Shown here: positions 10,315 through 21,177 of the stretch, piece after piece
How the letters are laid out: each line of letters starts with the position of its first letter
Position numbering within the stretch: position 1 is the first letter of the stretch
Assembly (NCBI RefSeq): GCF_033296635.1
Contig: NW_026944120.1
Location: 1 to 64,000 of the forward strand
Direction: 5' to 3'
DNA from: Dichotomopilus funicola
Lineage: Eukaryota; Ascomycota; Sordariomycetes; Sordariales; Chaetomiaceae
DNA: 64,000 nt
Translations under genes and position numbers: made by a program
Notes under the pieces: model-generated
The model's database searches: none
Seen by the model: only the letters and a program-made list of their open reading frames with translations
What the model was told of the DNA's origin: nothing

Positions 10315-11026
10315 TCAAGCACCTCCCACTCCCCCGGCCAACGGTGCAGAAGCATTGGCCACTAGTTCGGCGAAGTTGGCGATTTGAGACGCCTTAAGAT
10401 CGAGTGTCCACTTAGCGTGGCTGTTGTGAATGCTGAAGCGGCTGGCATTGTTGGCCGGTTCCGTAGGAGGAGTCCCTGACTGAGCATATGCCACGGATAT
10501 CGTCCCAGCAGGATCAAGACTGGTACTGCCCCAGGAACTCAAGCCTTGAGCCAGGACGGTGATGGACCAGTGAGTGCTGTTGGCCGTGGAGCCGGGGAGC
10601 ACGGCGTAGGTTGCACCGGTGTACGGTGTAGGATAGGAGCGGGAGCTAGAGCAGTCAGTCCTGTGATTTCACTGCTCATAGTAAATTCGGGACTTACGTT
10701 GCGCTCCGACTCGAAACCACTGCCCCATCCTCATTTGCCCATGCAATGGTCAAGGGGTTGTTGACCATGACGCCGCCCCAAGCGAGACCGGCCCATCCCA
10801 CGGTTGTCGGCGCTTCTATCTGAAGCAGGACATCAAAGCTTCCTGCCACGGCCGTGTCTGGGATGGCAACACGGTAGGCAATGTTTTCCGGGCTCACCCA
10901 CTCAGAGTAGCAGATCGTAGTCGCCGCATCACAGTACTGCGCCGGGTTATCGTCGCTTTGGGGGACCGGGGTGCCCAGTGCGGCGTTCGCAAGAACAGCG
11001 GCCGTGAGAAAGCGAAGGAAGGCCAT
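10315..11026 (-). CDS. Secreted CDH-type cytochrome (DOMON/AA8) protein
   Basis: Two exons (11026-10698 and 10645-10315) with a 52-nt intron (GTAAGT donor, CTCTAG acceptor), 219 aa. It opens with a signal peptide (MAFLRFLTAAVLANAALG). The mature protein matches the heme b cytochrome domain of cellobiose dehydrogenase: QYCDAATTICYSEW, WAGLAWGGVMVNNPLTIAW and, after the intron, a GSTANSTHWS segment. The Met of GGVM and the His of STHW are the candidate axial ligands by analogy with CDH. No flavin dehydrogenase domain, CBM or membrane anchor follows, so it is a stand-alone secreted cytochrome. It sits 650 bp upstream of the LPMO-like gene on the same strand, fitting a redox partnership; that is inference. 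Confidence 0.83.
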
Positions 11027-12730
11027 GTTATTGTGAAAAAGAGCAGGAGGTGGAAGGCTTGAACATGAAGAGTGAGATTATCTGAGAAGACCGTGAGGTC
11101 CCAAGCGGGAACACGATGTAATTATTGCCATTTAAGCAAGCACACTGAGGGTATCTGTCGGCCTGCCCCAACGACACCCAGATAAGCGTGGAGAGGAGCA
11201 TGGTGGCGGGTAAATATTAACCGATGCGCCATCATTCTCTCGATATTGGATGTGTTGAAGTTCGGGGCGGCTGAAAGGGCATGCATGGTAGAGTGATGAC
11301 GATTCATAATGGTCGGGCTGTAAGTGGTCGAGCAGAACGCTAGAAATGAAAGGGAGAAGCAGGATAATTTCTTCAGCAAAGCGGGAAGCCTGGTCGCACT
11401 ATGTTTGCGCTTAGTCGAAATGGTGGCGTTTCCCAAACGAAAGCGACTCGTTTTATTCACATGTTGTTAGCCTCGCACAGTATTTGCGGTAAAGTAAGGT
11501 ACATGTACATTACAGCCACCTAGATACCCGAGCGAGGAAGCGGCCATTTACCGACCATGTATGTTGGACCTGAGCAAGCCCCCTCGCGCCTTGGGAGTTC
11601 TTCAACCATGTACAGATACAATGCCGCCCATTACCCGGTTGCTCATGCCGAATGTGACAGCAGCCAGGTCCCAAGCAGCGTTGTATACATTCGCAGGATA
11701 CAAACCGGTAGAGATTACGGGCGTTCCCGTAACACTGGAATGTACGACGAAAGACATTCCTTCTCACGCCACATTGCCAGATTTAATGTCCGGGCAGCTT
11801 CTGAAAAGTATAATGTCGCAGGAGGGAAAGGTCAGTTGCAGCTATGGGGGGGGCCCCTCTTATCCCTTGATATATTATGCACGATAAGTATATTGCCCTT
11901 CGCGTTCTTGGTTACTATGTTGAGGACATATTTTGATGCTGGACCAACAAACGCGGCAGTCAATATCGAGCACGCAAGATTGGGTAGTTATAACATTGGT
12001 GTTTCTGTGTAATTTTTAAGACGCGGAAAGGGTGAAATAGAATTGGCAACTCGGAAAGTCGGTTGTGCATTAATTACAATTGCAGGCTTGTACGTCGGAG
12101 GAAAATGATAAATTACCTACCTAAGTTAACTTCGTAGTTAGGTACCGCTCGCAGTATTTGGAACAGGACCTACAAGGAGAGAACCAGGCAATTGGGATCG
12201 ATCCGCTGCCTTCATTCCCACAAGGCGTTGCCGTATAATCACCTATGTTAATGTCACCCCGCAGTTGACGACTCTTGAAAAGAGGCACGCAACGATCTTA
12301 TTCGCATGGAATATTATAAGCCGCCTCGGCGTGCTCGGCTACCAAAAAGCCCCACCGTACATCCGGGCAACGTTTTCCACCGTGACAGCACTACTTCGGA
12401 TCGACACAGTACCAGGATAAATCGGATCCTACGGCTGCAAGGGAACGCATAGGAAGCCACTGTCCCGGTTCTGGGGAGCTATGGTGAGTTGTGAACAAGA
12501 CTTGTACATACCAACCCCGCGCCGCCCACCCCGGCTTACTTGGTGCCGCTCCTGCAGGCGGAATATTGGGACAGAACGCCGACCGAGATGGCGCCGAGTG
12601 AGCAAAGCAAAATGGCCGTTATCCTGGAGAGCTATAAGTTCGACATACCTGACGGTTAAAAGACAGAGTACAAGATCTGGTTCAGCTGTGTTACCATCGT
12701 GACGCACAGTGTTGTCCGCCCAACAAAATC
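11027..12730. other. Long intergenic stretch with an unclassified fragment
   Basis: No complete gene is supported. On the minus strand around 11735-11605 a reading frame free of stops encodes a protein-like stretch (VTGTPVISTGLYPANVYNAAW, then a Gly/Met-rich tail), but there is no start, exon structure or recognised family; it may be a gene remnant. The remainder, including the promoter of the esterase near 12.6-12.7 kb, shows nothing else. Confidence 0.4.
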
Positions 12731-14659
12731 ATGGTCCCTTGGCTCACGTCATTGCTTTTAGCCGCCGGCTCGGGATGGTTTGCGTCCACTGTTGGGGCTT
12801 TGCCAGCGCACCGTCAAGTTGCCGCCAGTGTTCCCATCGTTAATGTTCGGAACGGTTCGTACGCCGGCGTTCACTCACCTGAGTATGACCAAGACTTCTT
12901 CCTCGGCATACCGTATGCACGGAAAGCACCTCGATTCACTGTTTCGCAACACCTAAATTCGTCATGGGACGATGTGAGGGACGCCACCGCCTATCCACCC
13001 CATTGCGTTGGTTACGGCGGGGATGAAGTTGGGTACGAGATTTCCGAGGACTGCTTATACCTCAACGTTATCCGACCGGCTGGTATTGAGGACACAGCTG
13101 GCCTACCGGTAGCGGTTTGGATCCACGGCGGTGGTTTGGTACGTCCTTCAACTTCCGGGTTACACAGAGTTTGAGAGGAGAATCTTTGGCATGTCCAAGT
13201 TTGTCTAACACCTTATTTCTCGGGAATCAACAGTACATGGGCGGCTCGGGGGACAAGCGGTACAACCTCTCCTTCATCGTGCAAAACAGTGTGAACCAAG
13301 ACACACCCATGATTGGTGTCAGCCTCAACTACCGCCTCTCGGCCTTTGGATTCCCCTCCGGTAAGCAGGCCCTCGATGCGGGCATTACAAACCTGGGCTT
13401 CAGGGACCAACGCCTGGCGCTACAGTGGGTGAACGAGAACATCGCGTCGTTCGGCGGGGCGCCTGACAAGGTCACGATTTGGGGTGAAAGCTCGGGTGCA
13501 GAAAGCGTCAACGCGCAGACGCTAGCCTATGGTGGTCGCGACGACGGCCTCTTCCGGGGCGTCATCGCAGAGTCAGGCTACGGTGGATACATCGGGCGGT
13601 TCCCCGGGGGTCTGAATGCCACCAATCTCATGCAGGACACATACGACACGCTCGTACAAAACACCACCTGTGCAGAGACAGTTGGGACACCCGAGTCGCT
13701 TGATTGCCTGCGGACACTACCACTAGAAGACCTACACAATGCGCTTAATGGCACGGCCGCTAACCCTTGGGGCCCGGTATTGGACGGAGATTTCATTGCA
13801 GACTATCCGTCCAAGCAGTTGAGTGAGGGTCGGTTTCCCAAGGTCTCCGTCTTGATCGGGTGCAACTCAGAAGAGGGGGCATCCTTTGGCACGGGACGTG
13901 GCCCTAATGGTGGTGGTGTGAATACGGACGATGAGATGCGAAACGCAATTGCGTCCATAGTGGGATTGGAGGTGGAGAAGACGGCGGGCAAATCGCTGGA
14001 GCAGGTGGTGGACGAGCTGATGTACTTGTACCCCAACATCCAAGCTGTTGGCGTTCCCGGGCTGGACAAGTGGCCCATTATCCAGCCAGGAGACATGGTG
14101 GCCGAGTCCATGGGCCTGCAGTACCGCCGTACAGCCGCCCTGTTTGGAGACTTGTAAGTTGTCCCAATTTCTCTTTCAGCAACCGAGCAAACACTAAGAC
14201 GCGAATAGTATAATGCAGTACTCTCGCCGACGCGCAAGCCTCGCCTTTGCGGCCCAGAATCTTCGCTCCTGGAGCTACCGATTTGACGTTGTGCTACCAA
14301 GAATCCCCGGTTACGCCGGAGCCACCCACTTCCAAGAGGTCGCCTTTGTGTTCGATAACATTCGCGGTGATGGCTACGAGGAAAACCCATTTGCCAACAA
14401 CACTGAGGTGCTCACTTCGCTAGCCAAAAGCATGTCCACCGCTTGGGTCAACTTCATCACGGGTCAGGATCCAAACGGGCCCAAGGGTTTGGGCCTGCCG
14501 GGGTTGGAGACCTGGCCCTCATACAATACCAGCGCTGGTGGCGGAGTGGGAGAGAATATCGTCTGGACTGATAAGGACAGCTACATCGAGGTCGACAGCT
14601 GGCGGGCTGAGGGCATCAACTACTTCATTCAAAATAGCTTGACCGTGTTCGGTATCTAG
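12731..14659 (+). CDS. Secreted type-B carboxylesterase/lipase
   Basis: Three exons (12731-13138, 13234-14153, 14209-14659) with introns of 95 and 55 nt (GTACGT/ACAG and GTAAGT/ATAG), 592 aa. An N-terminal hydrophobic leader (about residues 1-23) indicates secretion. Family motifs are intact: EDCLYLNV, oxyanion-hole WIHGGGL (at the first intron), SLNYRLSAFGF, nucleophile elbow GESSGAES, the acid in CNSEEGASF and the catalytic His in GATHFQE near the C-terminus. It hydrolyses carboxylic esters; substrate cannot be told from sequence. Length is usual for the fungal family. It lies between the oxidative proteins and a GH95 enzyme, consistent with a plant-polymer-attack neighbourhood. Confidence 0.92.
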
Positions 14660-15293
14660 GAAGACATTCTGACACTACGTCGCTGTTTCAAAAGGTGGCA
14701 ATCGTTCCCAAGTGCTGTTGCTAATTGAAGTCGTATTTGGCGATAATTATATTAATTGCTTATAGTTGTGAATTGTCGCTCGCGGGAAAGCGTCTCAATT
14801 GTCCCGGCTGTTTTATTTTCTCCATCACCTTTATTTTCTCGCAGGGTACCGGAGAAAATATCGGGAATCTTGACGTGCATGTTGAGGCGGAAAAACGCCG
14901 CCCCTGAGATCAAGTTCATCACTGAATTTGGAGTCGAGCATTGGCGGGTTTACTTCCCCGCTCGGACGTCTCGGCTCCATTTTGACATCAAAACTGGCGT
15001 TGGTATTGTTTGTTGACTGGTGCGCTTCACCTTGTCCGGGAGTTACCTTCCTTTACGTTGATCACCCGCAATGGGACACATGCGCGCGAATCAGGCGCAG
15101 GACCGAGATCCAGGCTGGGCGATTTACCCCGACAACCCGGTAATAGCGTGTATTACACATCGCGCCGCACTCCTTTTGAAGGTCACCGGTGTTGTGTATA
15201 TAATTACCTATAATTACGGGGCTCCTTGTCAATGGCACAGCCTCCAAAACGGCCACGACCGTGGATGATATCCGTGACCACATCGTCTCTAAG
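14660..15293. other. Intergenic, no gene seen
   Basis: About 630 bp between the esterase and the GH95 gene, both on the plus strand. No family-like ORF. Confidence 0.5.
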
Positions 15294-17825
15294 ATGTTAT
15301 TCGCAGCCCTTTTAATCGCGGGCTCCGCTGCCGTCGAGGCCGCGACCGCGTGGGATGGCTCACGGTTTGCGTGGTACACATCCGATGCAGGGGACGACTT
15401 CGCCAGCGCTCTGCCAATTGGCAATGGAAGGCTCGGGGCCGCCGTCTTCGGAACAGCTAACGAAAAGGTGGTTTTGAACGAGAATTCGATGTGGAGTGGC
15501 CCCTGGCTAGACCGCGCCAACTCGAAGTCCAAGGATGCCGTCCCGCAAATTAGGGAGATGTTGATCTCAGGGGATATCACGGGTGCGGGCAAGTCTGCCA
15601 TGGACAACATGGCAGGGAATCCGACCTCGCCGAGGGCATACCAGCCGCTTGTCGACCTCGGCATTGACTTTGGACACGGTTCTGGCATCTCATCTTACAC
15701 ACGCTGGCTCGACACATACAAGGGCACGGTCGGTGTCAACTACACCCACGACGGCACTGACTACAGGTGAGATACCAATTTGGAATGAGTTTTGGAAACC
15801 AAGACATGCGCTGACAAACACAGCCGTGAATATGTGGCCAGTTATCCCCACGGCGTCCTTGCCGTTCGTCTTAGTGCTAGTGAGCAGGGCAAACTCAATG
15901 TCAAGCTGTCGCTCTCTCGTGCCCAATCGGTACTCTCCCAAAGCGCCAATGTCGAAAATGGCACAGGGGTCGTTTCTTTGAGTGGGAACAGTGGACAGTC
16001 CTCCGACGCCATCACGTTTTGGTCCGAGGCTAGGGTTGTCAACTCAGGGGGTGCGTATTGTGATGGAAGGAAACGCTGCGGTGCCGCACAGCTAATTAAT
16101 TAATCTTTTGTAGGCACTGCTTCTTCGGACGGCAAGACAATTTCCGTGACCGGCGCCGATACGATCGATGTTTTCTTTGATGCCGAGACGTCCTACCGAT
16201 ATCCCGACGGCACCGACGCGCAAGCCGTGGTCACACGGAAACTCGACACTGCCGTGGATGTAGGGTACTCAGCTGTCCACGACGCGGCGATCGACGACTT
16301 CAGCAACCTCATGGGGCGTGTGACGCTTGATCTTGGTTCTTCGGGGGATGCCGGGTCACAGCCAGTGCCCACTCGTTTGAGCAACTTCAAGCAGAACCCT
16401 GACGCAGATCCGCAGTTGATGACTCTGATGTTCAATTTCGGCCGCCACCTTCTTGCTTCGTCCTCTCGCGACACGGGGCCGCGGTCACTGCCAGCGAACC
16501 TGCAGGGTATCTGGAATCAGGATTACAACCCGGCGTGGCAGAGCAAGTACACCATCAACATCAACCTCGAGATGAACTACTGGCCCGCGCTCGTTACCAA
16601 TCTTGCGGAAACCCAAAAGCCCGTGTTCGACCTGATCAACATCGCGATTCCCCGCGGTCAGGCCGTGGCCAAGACCATGTACGGATGCGACGATGGCGGG
16701 TTCGTGCTTCATCACAACACCGATCTCTGGGGTGACGCGGCACCCGTCGACAAGGGCACGCCCTACACCGTATGGCCAATGGGTGCTGCCTGGCTGTCGG
16801 CCGACGCTATGGAGCACTACCGTTTCACACAGAACAAGACCTTCCTCGAAGAAGTGGCATGGCCCATTCTTCGTCAAACCGCCCAGTTTTACCACTGCTA
16901 CCTCTTCAAATGGAACGACTACTGGACCACCGGCCCGTCTCTTTCGCCGGAGCACGCCTTCAAGGTGCCTCAGGGTATGAATCAAGCCGGCGGGAGCGAA
17001 GGCCTTGACATCAGCATCGAGATGGACAACCAGCTCCTTCACCAGCTCTTCACCAACGTCAACGAGACTTGCAACGCCTTGGGTCTTGATCAATCTGACA
17101 CGGACTGCGCCGCAGCACTCGACAAACTCCCTGCTATCCGTCCACCAGCAATCAACCCCGATACTTCCCGCCTGCAGGAATGGCGTAACCCTGCCTATAG
17201 TGACACTGAACCTGGTCACCGTCATTTCTCCCCGCTCTGGGCGCTTTACCCCGGTAGCCAACTGACTCCGTCTCTCACCAGTCCTTCCGGATCGTTGAGC
17301 AGCGCCGCAGCCGCTCTTCTGGATCACCGCATCCAGTCTGGATCCGGTTCGACCGGATGGTCGCGCTCCTGGGCCATCAACCTGTATGCACGCCTGCTGC
17401 GTGGCGACGACGCTTGGAAGCACGCGCAGACCCTGGTGCAGACATATCCGTCGCCCAACCTGTGGAACTCGGACAATGGGCCCGGGACGCCGTTCCAGAT
17501 CGATGGCAATTTTGGATTGACCGCTGGCATCGCAGAAGTCTTGATACAGAGCCATGACGGGGTTGTCCATTTGCTGCCCGCACTCCCCGAGAGTATTGGT
17601 GCGAAAGGGAGTGCAGACGGGTTGGTAGCTCGGGGAAACTTTATAGTCCAGGAGCTGGTTTGGGAACAGGGAGCGTTTGTCAGCGCAAAGATTGAGGCAA
17701 GGAGTGGCGGGGTGCTGAGGGTTAAGGTTCAAGGGGCGGAGAAGTTTGAAGTCGGAGGACAGCCATATGAGGGGGCGATTGAAACAGAGGTTGGAGAGGT
17801 GTATGAGATTACTGCTACAGCCTAA
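15294..17825 (+). CDS. GH95 alpha-L-fucosidase family enzyme
   Basis: Three exons (15294-15766, 15824-16050, 16114-17825) with introns of 57 and 63 nt (GTGAGA/ACAG and GTGCGT/GTAG); frame is preserved and the product is 803 aa. The start at 15294 is preferred over 15261 because it begins a typical signal peptide (MLFAALLIAGSAAVEA). GH95 motifs run in order: LPIGNGRLGA and NENSMWSG at the N-terminus, LQGIWN.DYNPAW and NINLEMNYWPA (catalytic Asn pair region), HHNTDLWGD, GHRHFSPLWALYPG and DGNFGLTAGIAEVL with the general-base Asp, then HLLPALP. The family removes alpha-1,2-linked fucose (some members galactose), for example from xyloglucan. The length is normal and no disruptions are seen. Confidence 0.94.
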
Positions 17826-18433
17826 GACTGTATGTGCAGTTAAAAGTGAAATTGACAGAAATTGAGTATTTTCTCGAAATAATAGTTCATGAACCACATC
17901 TCATAGCGGCGTCCCGTAATTGCATAGGCCTAAGAACACTGGCAGTGTAATCTCGCGATTCTCGGATACAGGGCTGGATCTGGTAGGAAAGTTGAGTGGT
18001 AGCTGATATATTATCTGAGGAACGATTTAAAAGAAGTTCAGTGTGGTGGGAGGAGGGGTTCTCTGAAGATTGGGATAACGTAAAGTGAAGTAATTGATCG
18101 AGGAGCCGAGTAGCAGATTTGTTGGATGCTCAACGGCCATAGTTCACAGTTGTAAGAAATTAAAGAGAGCTTATGAAACGGAGCTATAACCCCCAGGCCG
18201 CAAGGGCCGTACCTAATCGTACGCAGTGCATGTAGAGTACGTATTTTCTCACTTCCTCTTTGGTCCTCTACTCGCGTAACTCCTGAGCTTTGATAACCTT
18301 CTTGCCAAACCCCTGACTGCCTCTGAACTAGCACTCGTGGCCGCCGGTATTTCCTCCAGTTTCAGAACGTGATCAACAGTTCCAACTCGGAACAAAACAG
18401 TCCCGGGACATTGTGGGTATGAAATGAGTATGC
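17826..18433. other. Intergenic, no gene seen
   Basis: Spacer between the convergently transcribed GH95 gene and beta-lactamase-like gene; both 3' ends fall here. No other structure noticed. Confidence 0.5.
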
Positions 18434-20046
18434 TCACTGTTTGAAGAAGTCCTCGCCTCCAGGTGCTCCTGCATCAAATGCCCAGTTTAACACGGTGATT
18501 CCTCTACCCTCTTCTTCGTTAAAGCGAATGAAATAAAGGGCGGGATTGTAGCTGACAAACCGCACTCTTTTGATTTGCTCGTCCCGTGACATGAACCAGG
18601 TGAAAGTGTCGTGGTGGTGGTGTTGTAGTGAGTAGTTTTGCGATTGACGTCCTTGGAAGAGAATCTCGAGCCCATTGTCATCATTTAAAACTTCGATGCA
18701 AAAGAAGCCCGCGAAACCAACATATAGCCCAACATAATTGCTCAGCGGTCTACCTGGTCCCTGGGGCGCTCTTCCGGCCTTTACTTTCCTCCCGAGCTTC
18801 GCGTACAGCTTCAGAGCTTGCTCTGCACTTTCGGAGGCAAAGCCGACGTAATAATTGCGGATGGGGCTGTCTAGCAGCGTCTCGACAAGAAGCTGTCCGA
18901 TCCAGTCAGCAGCATCGTTGAGCGCCATGGTGTTGGTGAGGACCAAAACCGCAGACTCCGTCTCTGGGAACATCATGACGAAGGATGTTGCGCCCACAAG
19001 GCTTCCTTGATGCCAGAGCGCCAATCGAGGCTTGATGCCGTCTGAGAGGACGGGCATTTTCTCCAGAAGCCCGGGGTTGACACCCATATTACCGACGGTG
19101 GTAGGGAGCTGACTTCTGACCCACCCTGACGTATAACTCTTCTCTCGAAGTGCTGGTGTTTCCATGATCCGCAGCGGCGTAAAAATCCACGAGATATCGC
19201 TGAAAACAGCTTCCTTGTCTCTGCTGATACGGCGACTCCATGCGGCCATGAGTGCCTTGTAGTACTTGGACAAGTCGTTCCCGCTGCTCAGCAAACCTCC
19301 AGCGGAGCCCATTGCAGTGCTCCCGCTGCTGCCAGGGAGAGGGACATTGTATGGCTTGCCGTTGTCCAAAGTGCTATACGCCAGCGACGAATTTTCTGGG
19401 AGGCCGTTGTCCTTCGTCACAACCGTGCGCGTCATACCGAGAGGGCTCAGAATGGTTTCTTGCAAGTAGATATGGTAGGGCTGGCCGGTGATCTTCGCAA
19501 TGATCTTGCCCAATACGCCGTAGGCAATATTGTTGTAGCAAACTGAGACCGAAAACCGGCTTGAGGTCGGAGAGCGTTGAAGGCCATGATCGTCTGGTCC
19601 CGCTCAAAAAGGAGCTTACCACCGGCGCCTAGCCATAGGGGGTCGGCCTTTTGGAGCCCTGTCCGATGACCCAGAAGATCGGCAATGGTTGCCGTTGCGG
19701 CAACCACGGGATCGTGACTCTTAGCATCCGGGAGATGCTTCTGAACAAGGTCATCCAACGAAAGTTTTCCTTGGGCTCTCAGTCGGTCAATACAAGCTCC
19801 CATGAAGCTTTTGGTCAAGGAAGCGATACGAAAAATCGTGTCGGATGTGACAGGCTCCTTGTTGGCGATGTGGCGGTATCCGAAGTTTTCCTTGAAGATC
19901 GTTTCGCCGTGATCGATGACGACCACAGATGCGCCGGCGACGCCTGATGCTTTGCATATCTGCTTGATTTTGCCTCGATTGGATTTCAGAGCATCCAGCA
20001 AGTCTTGTTGAGGTACGCTAATGGAACAGGACAGAATTAGCGACAC
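18434..20046 (-). pseudogene. Class-C beta-lactamase-like serine hydrolase, frameshifted
   Basis: Two overlapping minus-strand frames together encode one penicillin-binding/AmpC-like protein of about 520 residues. The upstream frame (20046 to about 19545) has the SxxK active site in SLTKSF and LLGHRTGL. The downstream frame (from about 19540 to 18434) resumes with the YxN motif YNNIAYG, then GGLLSSGNDL and HQGSLVGAT at the position of the third motif. The join near 19540-19545 is out of frame by one nucleotide, and no intron of plausible size fits because family-conserved residues continue on both sides. The 5' end is also unclear: the upstream frame opens at a GTG, just after what looks like a splice acceptor near 20025, and no good first exon is visible. 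Either a decayed gene or a local sequencing error. Confidence 0.7.
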
Positions 20047-21177
20047 AACGCGTCAACTCTAGAAAGGGATATTCACACCGACCTAGATGGTTTCAAATTG
20101 TCTCGTTGAAAACGGCCGGACAGGCCAGAGAGGAACGCAATTGTCGGGACAAACAGAAATCCTAGAATCCGGCGCCGAAGGCTGGCCTCGATCGGACGGT
20201 ATAGCAAGCAAGACTGCCCGCTCAGAAGTATGAAGGCAGGAGGAACTCGAGAGCCGCAGCACTCAATGTTTGGTCGGATGGGGAATTTGGAGCCAGGCGT
20301 GGTTATCTCATGGAGGGGGGTGGCGGTGCGACCTGAGCTCTCACCCAACACCCGACCAACACGCAAACATGAGGTGTTGGCGTTGGCACCAGCGCACCGC
20401 TTCATTGCCCCTCCCCTCCCCACCCAAAGTTGGCTATCATCCGACCCCGCTGATCAAACAGTTCTTTTATCGCGGTGGAGCACCTACCGCTTGACTCCCG
20501 GTGAAAGGGCAGGAACGACACAGTGTTTAAATCTAGTATTTCGTCATGATGCTTGCTGGGGAGCGCCGCCACCAGAGCAAACAATCTCCGGACATCCTAC
20601 AATAAATTCAGGTTTTAGTTCAGCATCATATCAGCAGCAGTTGCGAGACAGAGGGCTTCACCATTACCGCAGGGAGGACGAGGAAGTCTTAAGATGAGGA
20701 TTCGGTAGATGCTTAAGGTTCAATTTGGAGTTGTAAGGAAAGGAAACTGCGCATCAGGACCCTCAGCATGACGTGGCGGAAATGTCAAAGTTAGGACCAT
20801 ATACCGGGGAGGTCAAGACACAGGCGAGCAATCCGCGGGTGCTGGTGTCGCCAGGATGGTTAGGGAATGGGGATTGGTGTACTTATATAGTTCGCCTCTT
20901 TTCTGTGTGTATTCGACTTGCACACTGCGATTAATTGAGGTATTAATCTCCTACAGCACACAGGAAACTCGCGATCTCCGAGCAGGGACCAGCCCCTGTA
21001 CTTGCGTATATTTATCTGTCTCAGGTGACAGGTAGATACCTTAGTTCAGCTCCCTGATTCTCGCATTGCAGCTCGTTTGTATTGCATCCCCACAGCTTTC
21101 CCACACGCTCACCGCCCAGCCCTTTCCCTGTTCAGACAAGTCATACTTTCCCGTTCTCCGCTGGCGTAACTAAACTA
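20047..21177. other. Intergenic, no gene seen
   Basis: About 1.1 kb between the beta-lactamase-like remnant and the amidoligase 3' end. An ORF at 20230-20697 has no family resemblance and unusual composition, so it is not called. Confidence 0.45.

Noticed and set aside
11557..12012. 151-aa plus-strand ORF
   Set aside because: It competes with a more protein-like minus-strand frame over the same bases, and neither has a start, splice sites or family similarity good enough to call.
16485..17897. A 470-codon minus-strand open frame opposite the GH95 gene
   Set aside because: It is the antisense shadow of a well-supported GH95 coding sequence; no family features and no splice logic.
20230..20697. 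155-aa plus-strand ORF upstream of the amidoligase 3' end
   Set aside because: No recognisable family, no signal or domain, and composition like translated non-coding DNA.
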